From the NCBI RefSeq assembly GCF_001723285.1, contig NZ_LPWG01000005.1, positions 62,001 through 126,000 on the forward strand: a stretch of 64,000 bases of DNA. Direction: 5' to 3'. Every line of letters begins with the position of its first letter. The first letter of the stretch is position 1. Positions 1-11,101 of this stretch are shown piece after piece. The notes beneath the pieces were generated by a model, which did no database searches, was not told the origin of the DNA, and was given only the letters and a program-made list of their open reading frames with translations. Source of the stretch: Methyloceanibacter methanicus. GTDB lineage: Bacteria > Pseudomonadota > Alphaproteobacteria > Rhizobiales > Methyloligellaceae. The position numbers and the translations under genes were made by a program.

Positions 1-1191
1 GCCGGTGCGGTGACCGCGCAAGCCCGACAGCCCAAGGCACTCGGCCACGACGCCCTGGCCCGCGAACGCCGCGTCGCCGTGGAGGAGGAGCGGCATGATC
101 TCCTTGCGCTCGGTATCGCCGATCTGGTCCTGCTTCGCGCGCACCTTGCCGAGCACCACGGGATCGACGATCTCGAGATGCGAGGGATTCGCCGTGAGCG
201 ACAGATGGACCCGATTGTCGTCGAACTCGCGGTCCGACGAGGCGCCGAGATGGTATTTCACGTCACCCGAACCCTCGACGTCGTCCGGGTGGGCCGAACC
301 GCCGCGGAACTCGTTGAAGATCGCGCGCCAGGGCTTGGCCATCACATTGGCGAGCACGTTGAGGCGGCCGCGATGGGGCATGCCGATGACGATCTCGCGG
401 ACCCCGAGCTGGCCGCCGCGCTTGATGATCTGCTCGAGCGCCGGAACCATGGACTCGCCGCCGTCGAGGCCGAAGCGCTTGGTGCCCGTATATTTGACGT
501 TGAGGAACCGCTCGGCGCCTTCGGACTCGATCAGCTTGTTCAGGATCGCGCGCTTGCCTTGCTCCGTGAATGCGACCTCCGCACCCTCGATGCGTTCCTG
601 CATCCAAGCGCGCTGTTCGGGATCGGAGATATGCATGTATTCGAAGCCGATCGTGCCCGCATAGGTCTTGTCCAGGACCGCGAGGACCTGTGAGAGATCG
701 GCGAATTCGAAGCCGAGCGCCCCGCCGATATAGATCGGCCGCGAATAATCCGCGGGCGTGAAGCCGTAGGTCTCGGGATTGAGCTCGGGATGGTCGCCCC
801 GCTCGGTGAGGCGCAACGGGTCGAGCTTCGCGATCAGATGGCCCCGGGTGCGATAGGCGCGGATCAGCATGCGCGCGCCGAGCGTGTCGCGGGCGGCATC
901 GAGCGCTTCGGCCTGTGTCAGGGCACCGGCGGGTGCCGTGGCCACGGGGAGCGCCGCTGCGCCGTTCTTCCAGGAGGGTGCCCTGTTCCAGGCTCCCCAG
1001 GACGGGCCTTCCGCGTCGGCGATGACGTTCTTGGCGTCGTCGCCGAGATTGGCGAAGAAGTTGCGCCAGTCCTCCGAAACCGAGGAGGGGTCCGCTTCGT
1101 AGAGGGCGTAGAGCTCGGCGAGATAGGTTGCGTTGGCACCGTCCAGGAAAGAGGTGTTGGCAAAAACCTCGCTGGCTTCGTATCGTGTCAT
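1..1191 (-). CDS. sucA: 2-oxoglutarate dehydrogenase E1 component (3' end outside window)
   Basis: Thiamine-diphosphate E1 subunit that decarboxylates 2-oxoglutarate and passes the succinyl group to lipoyl-E2 in the cytoplasmic TCA complex. The 397 codons in view begin MTRYEASEVFANTSFLDG and read without a break to the window edge. The N-terminal E1 segment is present (SVSEDWRNFF near residue 40), followed by family motifs GMPHRGRLNVLANVM and NPSHLEIVDPVVLGKVRAKQ. About 60% of a usual E1 of some 985 residues is missing beyond position 1. It lies 77 bases after sucD on the same strand, so mdh-sucC-sucD-sucA is probably one operon, as is usual in Hyphomicrobiales. Confidence 0.96.
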   Translation of the reverse strand, partial: MTRYEASEVFANTSFLDGANATYLAELYALYEADPSSVSEDWRNFFANLGDDAKNVIADAEGPSWGAWNRAPSWKNGAAALPVATAPAGALTQAEALDAARDTLGARMLIRAYRTRGHLIAKLDPLRLTERGDHPELNPETYGFTPADYSRPIYIGGALGFEFADLSQVLAVLDKTYAGTIGFEYMHISDPEQRAWMQERIEGAEVAFTEQGKRAILNKLIESEGAERFLNVKYTGTKRFGLDGGESMVPALEQIIKRGGQLGVREIVIGMPHRGRLNVLANVMAKPWRAIFNEFRGGSAHPDDVEGSGDVKYHLGASSDREFDDNRVHLSLTANPSHLEIVDPVVLGKVRAKQDQIGDTERKEIMPLLLHGDAAFAGQGVVAECLGLSGLRGHRTG

Positions 1192-1268
1192 GGCACCAAC
1201 CTCTAGGTCCGTTCTAGGACCTACGGCGTGCCGGGCAATAAAGGCAAGCGTTTGGCGCCCAGCGCACC

Positions 1269-2141
1269 TTAACTAAATATTCCTGCAAGCGTCGTTCCAA
1301 GCGCGGCAGGGGAGTGGGACACCACGATCCCGGCATCCTGCATTGCCTCAATTTTGCTCTTTGCATCGCCCTTGCCGCCCGAAATAACGGCACCGGCGTG
1401 GCCCATGCGGCGTCCGGGCGGTGCGGTGGCACCGGCCACGAAAGCCACGATCGGTTTGTTGTTGCCAGCCTTGACCAGGAACTCCGCGGCCTCTTCCTCG
1501 GCGCTGCCGCCGATCTCGCCGATCATGATGATGGCCTCGGTGGCGTCGTCCTCGAGGAACAGCGCGAGCGCGTCGATGAAATTCGTGCCGTTGACGGGGT
1601 CGCCGCCGATGCCGATGCAGGTCGTCTGGCCGAAGCCCACGGCGGTCGTCTGGGCCACCGGCTCGTAGGTCAGCGTGCCGGACCGGGACACGATGCCCAC
1701 GCGGCCGGGCGTGTGGATATGGCCGGGCATGATGCCGATCTTGCATTCGCCCGGCGTGATGATGCCCGGGCAGTTCGGCCCGATCAGGCGCGTGTTGGAG
1801 CCGGTCAGCGCGCGCTTGACCTTGACCATGTCGAGGACGGGAACGCCCTCGGTGATGCAGACGGCGAGCTCGATGCCTGCGTCGATCGCTTCGAGGATGG
1901 CATCGGCGGCGAAGGGCGGCGGCACGTAAATCGCCGAGGCCGTCGCGCCGGTCTGTGCGACCGCCTCGCGGACCGTGTCGAAGACGGGCAGGTCGAGATG
2001 GGTCGTCCCGCCTTTGCCGGGGGTGACGCCCCCGACCATCTTGGTGCCGTAGGCGATGGCCTGTTCGGTGTGGAAGGTGCCTTGAGAGCCCGTAAAGCCC
2101 TGACAAATGACGCGTGTACTCTTATCGACGAGGACTGACAT
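1269..2141 (-). CDS. sucD: Succinyl-CoA ligase alpha subunit
   Basis: Cytoplasmic TCA enzyme: with SucC it converts succinyl-CoA to succinate with substrate-level formation of ATP or GTP. The 290 residues match the family length. The N-terminal CoA-binding Rossmann fold is followed by SRSGTLTYE (residues 152-160). The phosphohistidine is His248 in [13 protein letters not shown]. The start [15 protein letters not shown] matches family N-termini, although no strong ribosome-binding site precedes it. sucC ends 61 bases upstream and sucA begins 77 bases downstream, all on one strand. Confidence 0.97.
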   Translation of the reverse strand: MSVLVDKSTRVICQGFTGSQGTFHTEQAIAYGTKMVGGVTPGKGGTTHLDLPVFDTVREAVAQTGATASAIYVPPPFAADAILEAIDAGIELAVCITEGVPVLDMVKVKRALTGSNTRLIGPNCPGIITPGECKIGIMPGHIHTPGRVGIVSRSGTLTYEPVAQTTAVGFGQTTCIGIGGDPVNGTNFIDALALFLEDDATEAIIMIGEIGGSAEEEAAEFLVKAGNNKPIVAFVAGATAPPGRRMGHAGAVISGGKGDAKSKIEAMQDAGIVVSHSPAALGTTLAGIFS

Positions 2142-2202
2142 GTTGCAACGTTAAGCCGGTTCGAGGAAGGATTTGTGACAGAAGGATAAACACCCGGATG
2201 CG

Positions 2203-3369
2203 CTATCCGGCGCCGATCGCGGCCACCGCCTTCTTGGCGGCGTCGTCCAGATCGTCGGCGGGGATGATGGCGAGGCCGGATTCGGAGAGCAGCTCCTTGC
2301 CGCGCTCCACGTTGGTGCCTTCGAGGCGCACGATCAGCGGCACGGCGATATTCGTCTCCTTCGCCGCGGCAATGATGCCCTCGGCGATCGTGTCGCATCG
2401 CATGATGCCGCCGAAAATGTTGACGAGCACGCCCTTCACGTTCGGATCGGACAGGATGAGCTTGAACGCGGCCGTGACCTTTTCCTTGGTCGCGCCGCCG
2501 CCCACGTCCAGGAAGTTCGCCGGCTCGGCGCCATAATATTTGATGATGTCCATGGTGGCCATGGCGAGCCCCGCGCCGTTGACCATGCAGCCGATATTGC
2601 CGTCGAGCTTGACGTAGGACAGATCGTGCTTGGCGGCTTCGACCTCGGCCGGGTCCTCTTCGTGGATGTCGCGCAGGGCCTCGATATCCGGGTGGCGGAA
2701 CAGCGCGTTGTCCTCGAAGCCCATTTTCGCGTCGAGACAGGTCAGCGCATCTTCCTTGGTCACGACCAGCGGGTTGATTTCGATGAGGCTTGCGTCCTTC
2801 TCGATGAAGAGCGTGTAGAGCGTCTTGATCAGCTTGCCGCATTGCTTGGCGAGATCGCCCTTGAGCTCCAGCGCATCGGCGATGACGCGCCCGTGGAAGC
2901 CGCTCAGGCCCGAGGCGGGGTCCACGTCGATGGTGGTGATCTTCTCGGGCGTTTCCGCCGCGACTTCCTCGATGTTCACGCCGCCTTCCGTCGATGCGAC
3001 GAACGCGACCCGGCCCGTGGCACGGTCCACGAGCAGCGACAGGTAAAGTTCGCGGGCGATGGAGCAATCCTCGACCACATAGACGCTGCGCACCACGCGG
3101 CCCTTGGGCCCGGTCTGCGGCGTGATCAGCGGTTTGCCGAGCATGCGGTCGGCCTCGGCGTGCATCTCTTCGATCGTCTTGACGATCTTGACGCCGCCGC
3201 CCTTGCCGCGCCCGCCCGCGTGGATCTGCGCCTTCACGACGAAGATGTCGCCGTTCAGCTCCTTGGCCAGTTCGACCGCTTCGTCGGCGGTCTTGGCGAC
3301 CACCCCTTTCGACACGGGGGCGCCATAGGCCTCAAGGAGGTCCTTGGCCTGATACTCATGAATGTTCAT
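2203..3369 (-). CDS. sucC: Succinyl-CoA ligase beta subunit (ADP-forming)
   Basis: Partner of SucD in the TCA cycle; this subunit carries the ATP-grasp nucleotide site. At 388 residues it is full length. It begins [19 protein letters not shown], the typical family N-terminus, and contains [16 protein letters not shown] of the ATP-grasp region, IEINPLVVT, and [11 protein letters not shown] with [11 protein letters not shown] near the C-terminus. It lies 32 bases downstream of mdh and just ahead of sucD in the same direction. Confidence 0.97.
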   Translation of the reverse strand: MNIHEYQAKDLLEAYGAPVSKGVVAKTADEAVELAKELNGDIFVVKAQIHAGGRGKGGGVKIVKTIEEMHAEADRMLGKPLITPQTGPKGRVVRSVYVVEDCSIARELYLSLLVDRATGRVAFVASTEGGVNIEEVAAETPEKITTIDVDPASGLSGFHGRVIADALELKGDLAKQCGKLIKTLYTLFIEKDASLIEINPLVVTKEDALTCLDAKMGFEDNALFRHPDIEALRDIHEEDPAEVEAAKHDLSYVKLDGNIGCMVNGAGLAMATMDIIKYYGAEPANFLDVGGGATKEKVTAAFKLILSDPNVKGVLVNIFGGIMRCDTIAEGIIAAAKETNIAVPLIVRLEGTNVERGKELLSESGLAIIPADDLDDAAKKAVAAIGAG

Positions 3370-3401
3370 ACAAACTCTCTCCGGCGGGGGGCTGCTTCGT
3401 C

Positions 3402-5062
<1,661 letters not shown>

Positions 5063-5080
5063 GCCACGCCTCCCCCTAGG

Positions 5081-5593
5081 CTAGTTCTCCGGCTTTGCGT
5101 CTTCCGGATAGTCCGCCGCGGCCGGTGCGCCCGACGCGTTGGCCGGCGTCTCGACCAGGGTCGCGAGGGGGGCGCCTTTGGGCTTGATCCGAACCACGTA
5201 GAGCTTGGCCGGTACGGTCTTGCTGGGGTTCCAGCCGCGATGCACCACGTTGGGGGCCAGGATGTTGGTCTTGCCTTCGGCGATTGGGTAAGGCGGCTTG
5301 CCCTCTTCCTCCAACATGATCGAGCCTTGAAGCGCGTATTCGATCTCGATTGCGTCTTTATGGATGTGCCAGGGCACGGCACTTTGCGGCGGAAACGTAT
5401 AGATCTGAATGTCGATCACCTTGTCCGGCTCGCCCGCGAGGGGCGTGGTCGCCACGTGTTGGGCCTCGACCTTCGGCGGCGCACTTGGCTCGCGGGCCTG
5501 CAGGCTCGAGGCGCCAAGCAAGACCGCCAGCGCCAGGCCCCAACCGGCCATGGCGCTCCACGGTCTCGGGCGTCTCGATCTCTTTGCGATCAT
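5081..5593 (-). CDS. Exported cupin-domain protein
   Basis: 170 residues from the chosen ATG. The upstream 24 codons of open frame are rejected because a signal peptide (basic MIAKRSRRPRP, then LALAVLLGASSLQA) begins at this ATG. The mature part has one cupin fold: motif 1 around VPWHIHKDAIEIEYALQGS, with His-x-His and a downstream Glu, and motif 2 around ILAPNVVHRGWN with one His. These are the usual metal ligands. Substrate is unknown; a periplasmic location is inferred. Convergent with the 4562 gene, 18 bases apart. Confidence 0.8.
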   Translation of the reverse strand: MIAKRSRRPRPWSAMAGWGLALAVLLGASSLQAREPSAPPKVEAQHVATTPLAGEPDKVIDIQIYTFPPQSAVPWHIHKDAIEIEYALQGSIMLEEEGKPPYPIAEGKTNILAPNVVHRGWNPSKTVPAKLYVVRIKPKGAPLATLVETPANASGAPAAADYPEDAKPEN

Positions 5594-5712
5594 GGCCGCA
5601 CCATAGCCCGGAACATCCGCCGGACCAGGGAATTCGTGGCGTTTCGCGGCGGGCCCTCGCCGCAAAGCGCCCGCAATCTGGCGTTACGGCGTGCTTGGGG
5701 CTATTGGATGAC

Positions 5713-6189
5713 ATGACGTTGCGCGCAAGACGGGAAGAGTTCTCGGCCAGCTCGATTGGCGTGGCCGCCTTGATCGGGAGCCTGGCCGCCTTTGCGTCCG
5801 GCTGCACGGGCGGGTTCTCCGGTCCCGAACAGGCCATCAAGGACCTCACGCGTGTCGATTACGGCAAGCCCTATATCGGCATGAGCAAGGAGCAGGTCAT
5901 AAGCTGCGCGGGGCAACCGCGTTCGCGTATTCCGGCGAGCGGCGGCGCCGAAACGCTCGTCTACCACTACAATGGCGCCGGGCCCGTTCCGGGCGGCACG
6001 CCGAAGGATGCGGCCTGTACGGCCAGCCTCACTTTCGAAGGCGGCAAGCTGATCCGCGTGAGCTACGCGCACAAGGAAGGCCGCAGCCCTTATGCCTGGC
6101 AGGCGGAGAAAAACCCCGAGAAGAAGGCGCAGATGAAGCGGGAAGAGGCGCCAAGCTGCGTGTTCTCGCTGCCGCGCTGTCCGGGCTAG
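5713..6189 (+). CDS. Putative lipoprotein with BamE/SmpA-like domain
   Basis: 158 residues. The N-terminus is basic, then hydrophobic, ending in AAFASGC, a plausible lipobox with Cys31, so an outer- or inner-membrane lipoprotein is inferred. Residues 52-75 (YGKPYIGMSKEQVISCAGQP) fit the 'GMskeqV...G.P' motif of the SmpA/OmlA/BamE fold. The rest has Cys residues that could pair (ACTA, SCVF, RCPG). The start is the ATG that opens the signal sequence; the frame extends upstream without support. Confidence 0.72.
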   Translation: MTLRARREEFSASSIGVAALIGSLAAFASGCTGGFSGPEQAIKDLTRVDYGKPYIGMSKEQVISCAGQPRSRIPASGGAETLVYHYNGAGPVPGGTPKDAACTASLTFEGGKLIRVSYAHKEGRSPYAWQAEKNPEKKAQMKREEAPSCVFSLPRCPG

Positions 6190-6197
6190 ACGAAAAA

Positions 6198-6219
6198 AGC
6201 CCGGCGCGCGGGCCGGGCT
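6198..6219 (-). terminator. Rho-independent terminator for the sdh operon
   Basis: Perfect 8-bp stem AGCCCGGC/GCCGGGCT with a 6-base loop. On the minus strand it is followed by six T, about 100 bases after the sdhB stop. The T-run lies only on that side, so the plus-strand lipoprotein gene ending at 6189 is less likely to use it. Confidence 0.75.
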
Positions 6220-6248
6220 CTCCGTAAGGCCTATCGGGCCGCTGCGAA

Positions 6249-6317
6249 ATGCGGCGCCCAAGTGCGCGGCACCCAAGTGCGCGGCGCCCAAGTGTGCGGC
6301 GCCCAAGTGCGCGGCGC
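6249..6317. repeat. 15-bp tandem repeat (about 4.6 copies) at the end of sdhB
   Basis: Units of GCGCGGCGCCCAAGT follow head to tail at 6249, 6264, 6279, 6294 and a partial unit at 6309 that runs into the sdhB stop codon (6317-6319). Copies differ at one or two bases. There are no spacers, so this is a simple tandem array and not CRISPR. Confidence 0.9.
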
Positions 6318-7105
6318 TACGACCGCTCGACCATCTTTCGCTTCAGGCTGGCGATGGACGCCGCCGGGTTCAGGCCCTTGGGGCAGGCCTTGGTGCAGTT
6401 CAGGATGGTGTGGCAGCGATAGAGCCGGAACGGATCCTCCAGATCGTCGAGCCGTTCGCCGGTGCGTTCGTCGCGGCTATCCTCCACCCAGCGATTGGCC
6501 TGCAGCAGAATGGCGGGCCCGAGATAGCGGTCGCCGTTCCACCAATAGGACGGGCAGGCCGTGGAGCAGCACGCGCACAGAATGCACTCGTAGAGCCCGT
6601 CAAGCTTTTCGCGATCGTCGTGGCTTTGGCGCCATTCCTTCTGCGGCGTGGGGCTGTCGGTCTTGAGCCAGGGCTCGATCTCCCGGTGCTGCGCGTAGAA
6701 CCGGGTCATGTCCGGCACGAGGTCCTTGACCACGGGCATATGCGGAAGCGGATAGATCGCGATGGCCGCGCCCTTGGCTTCCTCGGCGTGCATGGTGCAG
6801 GCCAGCGTGTTCGTGCCGTCGATGTTCATCGAGCAGGAGCCGCACACGCCTTCGCGGCAGGAGCGGCGGAACGTCAGCGTCGGGTCGATCTTGTTCTTGA
6901 TCCACAGCAGCGCGTCCAGGACCATCGGCCCGCAATCGTTCATGTCCACCCAGTACGTGTCGACGCGCGGATTGTCGGCCGTTTCCGGGTCGTAGCGATA
7001 GACGCGGTATTCGCGCCAGCGCCCCGGCTCGGCGTCCACGGCGGGCGGGTTCCACTCCTTGCCCTTCGTGATCTTCGAGTTCTTGGGAAGTGTGAATTGA
7101 ACCAT
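6317..7105 (-). CDS. sdhB: Succinate dehydrogenase iron-sulfur subunit
   Basis: 262 residues. Carries electrons from SdhA through [2Fe-2S], [4Fe-4S] and [3Fe-4S] clusters to the membrane anchor. The plant-type ferredoxin ligands are Cys83, Cys88, Cys91 and Cys103 ([10 protein letters not shown] and ACT). The C-terminal clusters are in [15 protein letters not shown] and [17 protein letters not shown]. The start [11 protein letters not shown] at 7105 has AAAGGACG just upstream; a much longer open frame runs antiparallel through the end of sdhA and is ignored. Last gene of sdhCDAB. Confidence 0.97.
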   Translation of the reverse strand: MVQFTLPKNSKITKGKEWNPPAVDAEPGRWREYRVYRYDPETADNPRVDTYWVDMNDCGPMVLDALLWIKNKIDPTLTFRRSCREGVCGSCSMNIDGTNTLACTMHAEEAKGAAIAIYPLPHMPVVKDLVPDMTRFYAQHREIEPWLKTDSPTPQKEWRQSHDDREKLDGLYECILCACCSTACPSYWWNGDRYLGPAILLQANRWVEDSRDERTGERLDDLEDPFRLYRCHTILNCTKACPKGLNPAASIASLKRKMVERS

Positions 7106-7173
7106 CTCAGCTTCGTCCTTTGCGCCGGCCAGCGTTGCCTCGGCCCGAACCGCGTCTTTTTTCGTCCGCGTTC

Positions 7174-9015
7174 CTAGTAAACCCGCTCTTTCGGCTCGAT
7201 GTAAGCGATCTCGTTCGACAGCGTGTAGGCATGCACCGGGCGGAAATCGAGCTTCACCGTGTGCGTGCCATAATCGGCGTAGGACAGGGTGTGCTTCATC
7301 CAGTTGGTGTCGTCGCGCTTGGGGAAGTCCTCGCGGGCATGGGCACCACGCGATTCGTCGCGCGCATGGGCGCCCTGCACGGTCACGGCGGCCTGGGAAA
7401 TGAGATTGTCGAATTCGAGGGTTTCGATCAGGTCCGTGTTCCAGATGAGCGAACGGTCGGTGACCTTGATGTCGGCCGCGTCGTCCCAGACCTTCTTGAT
7501 GTTCTTGATGCCTTCTTCGAGCACTTCTTTGGTGCGGAACACCGAGCAGTCGCGCTGCATGGTCTTCTGCATGGCAAGCCGCAGCTCGGCGGTGGGTGTG
7601 CCGCCATCGGCGTAGCGGAACCCGTCGAGACGCGCGATGGCCGCTTCGCCCGCGCCCTTCGGCAGTTCCGGAATGGCGGACCCTTGCGGGATGAGCTCGG
7701 CGCAGCGCAGCCCTGCGGCCCGGCCGAACACGACGAGATCGATCAGCGAGTTCGAGCCCAGGCGGTTGGCGCCGTGAACGGACACGCAAGCCGCTTCGCC
7801 CAGCGCCATCAGTCCCGGCACGGTGGCGTCGGGGTTGCCGTCCTTAGGCGCGATCACCTCGCCGTGCATGTTGGTGGGGATGCCACCCATATTGTAGTGG
7901 CAGGTCGGAATGATCTTGATCGGCTCCTTGCGGGCATCGACGCCGCCGAAGATGCGGGCGAGGTCGGAAATACCGGGCAGGCGCTCGTCGATCAGGGCCG
8001 GGTCCAGATGGTCGAGATGCAGGTGCATGTATTCCTTGTCGGGACCGTGACCGCGGCCTTCCCGGATCTCGATGGTGATGGCGCGGGACACCACGTCGCG
8101 CGAGGCCAGGTCCTTGGCGGAGGGCGCATAGCGCTCCATGAATTTCTCGCCTTCGGAGTTGCGCAGGAAGCCGCCTTCGCCGCGCGCGCCTTCGGTGATC
8201 AGCACGCCCGCGCCATAGACGCCGGTCGGGTGGAACTGCACGAACTCCATGTCCTGCAAGGGGAGCCCCGCCCGCAGCACCATACCGTTGCCGTCGCCGG
8301 TGCAGATATGGGCCGAGGTGCAGGAGAAATACGCGCGCCCATAGCCGCCGGTAGCGAGGATGGTTTGATGGCCCCGGAACCGGTGGATGGAGCCGTCCGC
8401 CATGTTGATGGCGATCACGCCGCGGCAGGCACCCTCGTCGTCCATGATCAGGTCGATGGCGAAATACTCGATGAAGAACTCGGCCGAATGGCGCAGTGCC
8501 TGGCCGTACATCGTATGCAGCAGGGCATGGCCGGTCCGGTCGGCGGCGGCGCAGGTGCGCCGCGCCTGGCCCTTGCCGAACTCCGTAGTCATGCCGCCGA
8601 AGGCACGTTGGAAGATCTTGCCGTCCTCGGTGCGCGAGAAAGGCACGCCCCAGTGCTCGAGTTCGTAGACGGCTTCGGGCGCGTGGCGGCACAGATATTC
8701 GATGCAGTCCTGGTCGCCGAGCCAGTCCGAGCCCTTGACGGTGTCGTACATGTGCCAGCGCCAATCGTCGGGACCCATATTGCCGAGCGCCGCGGCGATG
8801 CCGCCCTGGGCCGCCACGGTGTGCGAGCGGGTCGGAAAGACTTTGGAGATGCAGGCGGTGCGAAGGCCGGCCTCGCTGGCGCCGACCACGGCGCGAAGTC
8901 CCGATCCGCCCGCGCCGACGACGATGACGTCATAGGCGTGGTCGGTGATCTCGTAGGCTCGGCCGTTCACGGTGACGGCGTTGTGCGGTGTAGCGGGGTT
9001 GGCGTCTTGAGGCAC
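7174..9015 (-). CDS. sdhA: Succinate dehydrogenase flavoprotein subunit
   Basis: 613 residues. Oxidises succinate to fumarate at the cytoplasmic face of complex II. The FAD-binding motif VVGAGGSGL is at residues 32-40, and the covalent FAD histidine is His65 in [10 protein letters not shown]. Substrate-site motifs [11 protein letters not shown] and [11 protein letters not shown] are present, and the C-terminal diagnostic region ends in KERVY. The frame is intact and close to the usual length of about 600 residues. It sits 6 bases after sdhD and 68 bases before sdhB. Confidence 0.98.
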   Translation of the reverse strand: MPQDANPATPHNAVTVNGRAYEITDHAYDVIVVGAGGSGLRAVVGASEAGLRTACISKVFPTRSHTVAAQGGIAAALGNMGPDDWRWHMYDTVKGSDWLGDQDCIEYLCRHAPEAVYELEHWGVPFSRTEDGKIFQRAFGGMTTEFGKGQARRTCAAADRTGHALLHTMYGQALRHSAEFFIEYFAIDLIMDDEGACRGVIAINMADGSIHRFRGHQTILATGGYGRAYFSCTSAHICTGDGNGMVLRAGLPLQDMEFVQFHPTGVYGAGVLITEGARGEGGFLRNSEGEKFMERYAPSAKDLASRDVVSRAITIEIREGRGHGPDKEYMHLHLDHLDPALIDERLPGISDLARIFGGVDARKEPIKIIPTCHYNMGGIPTNMHGEVIAPKDGNPDATVPGLMALGEAACVSVHGANRLGSNSLIDLVVFGRAAGLRCAELIPQGSAIPELPKGAGEAAIARLDGFRYADGGTPTAELRLAMQKTMQRDCSVFRTKEVLEEGIKNIKKVWDDAADIKVTDRSLIWNTDLIETLEFDNLISQAAVTVQGAHARDESRGAHAREDFPKRDDTNWMKHTLSYADYGTHTVKLDFRPVHAYTLSNEIAYIEPKERVY

Positions 9016-9021
9016 GGTGCA

Positions 9022-9396
9022 TCAGCCTCCGAAACTGATTTTCACGATGGCGAGGGTCGAGGCGATGCCGACCAGCGCGGCGAAGAAGGTGGCGAGCATG
9101 AGAGAGGCGGTCTTGCAGAGCTTGTTGTGGAGATAGTCCTCGATGATCTCCCGCAGGCCGATCCGCATGTGGATCGCGCCCGACCAGATCAGCGCCAGCA
9201 TCAGCACGGCAACGACGGGGCTCGCAAGGCACGCCTTCACGTCGTTGTAGCTTGCGCCGGCATTGCGGACGACGAACCAGATCAGGAAGATGACGAGCGG
9301 AACATTGGCCACGGCCGTCAGCCGCTGGCGCCAGAAGGTCTCGGTTCCGTGGTGGGCGGCGCCGAGGCCGCGCACGCGTTTGAGCGGGGTCGCCAC
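9022..9396 (-). CDS. sdhD: Succinate dehydrogenase membrane anchor subunit
   Basis: 124 residues with three membrane helices (about 26-45, 56-75, 95-118). The motif SGAIHMRIGLREIIEDYLHN carries the anchor His and the Asp-Tyr typical of alphaproteobacterial SdhD. The GTG start at 9396 lies two bases after the sdhC stop, with GGGAGGGC upstream, so translation is probably coupled. With SdhC it binds heme b and quinone. Confidence 0.93.
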   Translation of the reverse strand: MATPLKRVRGLGAAHHGTETFWRQRLTAVANVPLVIFLIWFVVRNAGASYNDVKACLASPVVAVLMLALIWSGAIHMRIGLREIIEDYLHNKLCKTASLMLATFFAALVGIASTLAIVKISFGG

Positions 9397-9398
9397 GA

Positions 9399-9803
9399 CT
9401 AGAGCCCTCCCATCGCGTAATAACCGATAATCCAGACGAGCACCGTCAGCACGATGGAGCCGATAATCGTCGCCAGCGCGAAGATTTCGATGGTTTGCTT
9501 GTCGAGGCCCGCGCCCGTGTCCCAGATCAGGTGACGGATGCCACCGAGCATATGGTGGATCAGCGCCCAGGTGAACGCGAAGAGCAGGGCGCGGCCAAGA
9601 AGACTGCCGAAAAAGTCCTGCACGTAGGCGTAGGCATTGGGGCCGATGCTGATGGCCACAAGCCACCAGGTCAGAAGTGCGAATCCGACAGCCAGCCCCG
9701 CTCCGGTGATGCGATGCGCGATCGACATCATCATCGTCAGCATCGGCCGGTAGATCTGCAGATGCGGCGAAAGAGGCCGCTCCGCCTCAAGCTTGTTTGT
9801 CAT
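9399..9803 (-). CDS. sdhC: Succinate dehydrogenase cytochrome b556 subunit
   Basis: 134 residues, three membrane helices. The family signature RPLSPHLQIYR (residues 9-19), the SIAHRITG motif and the heme-ligand region HHMLGGIRHLIWD are all present. First gene of the sdhCDAB operon on the minus strand. The 146-base gap upstream to the 51-aa gene presumably holds its promoter, but no clear -35/-10 pair was recognised. Confidence 0.96.
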   Translation of the reverse strand: MTNKLEAERPLSPHLQIYRPMLTMMMSIAHRITGAGLAVGFALLTWWLVAISIGPNAYAYVQDFFGSLLGRALLFAFTWALIHHMLGGIRHLIWDTGAGLDKQTIEIFALATIIGSIVLTVLVWIIGYYAMGGL

Positions 9804-9949
9804 TGGTATTATTGTGCGTTGCCCAGTCCACTCTTCTCATAACGCAGAGAGAAGGCAGGGGCAATCGGGACGCCTGGTTTTTCGGGCGGGAATCCCGGCG
9901 GCGGGGTCGCGCGGGCGATGCGGCGGGCTTTATGCTGAGAACGAAGCCG

Positions 9950-10105
9950 TCAGGCGGGCTTTGCGATTTCGTAACAGGCTTCTTCGTCGTCGACGAATTT
10001 CGACATGATCCAGGTCTGACCGCCGTCGAGGGACTCCCAAACGTGAGAGCCGACGATATAGGCAACGCCGCCCATCAAGCCGTCATACGGTCCATCCCAA
10101 GCCAT
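9950..10105 (-). CDS. 51-aa conserved-looking small protein, function unknown
   Basis: Short gene starting MAWDGPYDGLMGGVAYIV and ending EEACYEIAKPA. It is preceded by a strong GGGGGAG ribosome-binding site seven bases before the ATG. It is acidic in the second half (SKFVDDEEACYE) and has several Trp (W3 plus VWESLDGGQTW), suggesting a small folded cytosolic protein. No family is recognised. Codon use is GC-rich like the flanking genes, and it lies between sdhC and the sodC 3'-end fragment. Confidence 0.6.
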   Translation of the reverse strand: MAWDGPYDGLMGGVAYIVGSHVWESLDGGQTWIMSKFVDDEEACYEIAKPA

Positions 10106-10197
10106 GTGCAACTCCCCCTAGTCGCGGAACTAAGAGGCTTAAGAATGCAACCGAATTCTTTTACAGAAGGTTTACACTAACGGCCGGGCGGGAGTGC

Positions 10198-10272
10198 CTA
10201 TTTTGTAATCACGCCGCAGGCGATGCGGGGGCCCGCGTCGCCCGCGGGGTCCGTCGCCACGTGATAACAGCC
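10198..10272 (-). pseudogene. Displaced 3'-end fragment of a sodC-like gene
   Basis: Reading minus, this stretch encodes HVATDPAGDAGPRIACGVITK followed by TAG, the typical Cu,Zn superoxide dismutase C-terminus, with no upstream part. Bases 10208-10253 match 11112-11157 (the end of the neighbouring sodC) at 44 of 46 positions, and the resemblance continues to both stop codons. It is either a remnant of a second sodC copy or the displaced end left by an insertion. Confidence 0.7.
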
Positions 10273-10297
10273 TATGCGAATCTGCTAGGTTGACGGT

Positions 10298-11044
10298 ATG
10301 GGTAGACGAAAATTAGGGCCAGGGATTTGCGTCCACTGTTTGGAAGAGGTGGAGGAGCGCAACTCTGACCACGTATTTCCAGAGTCGTGGTATCCAGATT
10401 CAACGCCTCCAAATCTAGAGAAATGGCAGGTTCCGAGCTGCATTCCATGTAACAGCGACTATGGGCGGATGGAGCGAGACCTTCTGATTAAGTTAGGTCT
10501 CTGCCTCGATCCATACGATCCAGCCTCCGCGAGCATCGCAGATAAGGCGCTCCGCTCGCTGCGCCCATCGGCTGGGCACAACCGGCACGATGCTGAACAC
10601 CGTCGCCGAAAGGGACAATCGATATTGAAACAGGCTTTAGTGGGAGACCAGATTCCAGATCACGGCATCTTTCCCGGCCTCGGGGATCGGTGGCCTGACA
10701 TTTCTGGCGAACGATCCGCCATACTCGTGCCGAAGAAGCACTTCGAGAGGATTACCGAGAAGATTGTGCGCGGCATCATCTATGTCGAAGACGGCAGACT
10801 CGTTCAACAGCCCTATAAGATAGAGTTCTTCGTATTTGCCGACGACGCCACCAACCCGTGGATGGCTGCGTTTGATAGATGCGGCAAGGTTTACGCTCGC
10901 GAACCTGGCATCGTCGTGCGGCGTGTTGTTGCCGAAGACGACGGCCTGACTTCGCTGTTTGAAGTCAAATTTTGGCGGCAGTTCAAGACATATGCGAGTG
11001 TAACGGCGGACGGTGACGCTGATACCTTGTCTGCAGACGGTTAG
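10298..11044 (+). CDS. HNH-endonuclease-like protein in a low-GC insert
   Basis: 248 residues. The N-terminal 60 residues look like an HNH/treble-clef nuclease: Cys11-x2-Cys14, Asp24-His25 in NSDHVFPESWYP, then Cys48-x2-Cys51-Asn52 in SCIPCNSDYGRMERDLL with Glu59. The remaining 190 residues are not recognised and have no membrane segment. Base composition is clearly less GC-rich than the surroundings, and codons such as AGA, TTA and ATA appear that neighbours avoid, suggesting acquisition. Divergent from sodC and bracketed by the two sodC 3'-end copies. DNA target and activity are unknown. Confidence 0.75.
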   Translation: MGRRKLGPGICVHCLEEVEERNSDHVFPESWYPDSTPPNLEKWQVPSCIPCNSDYGRMERDLLIKLGLCLDPYDPASASIADKALRSLRPSAGHNRHDAEHRRRKGQSILKQALVGDQIPDHGIFPGLGDRWPDISGERSAILVPKKHFERITEKIVRGIIYVEDGRLVQQPYKIEFFVFADDATNPWMAAFDRCGKVYAREPGIVVRRVVAEDDGLTSLFEVKFWRQFKTYASVTADGDADTLSADG

Positions 11045-11101
11045 GCCCGCCCGGTAATATGGCCCAATGGGTGCGCATTACAATTATCCAAGGTTGCAGC
11101 A

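Noticed and set aside
6249..6317. CRISPR array
   Set aside because: Units of 15 bp are contiguous with no spacers and no cas genes are nearby.
7120..9402. 760-codon plus-strand open frame over sdhA and sdhD
   Set aside because: It is antisense to two clearly conserved genes, its product is His/Gly/Val-rich and Arg-laden as expected from reverse reading of GC-rich DNA, and it shows no family motif.
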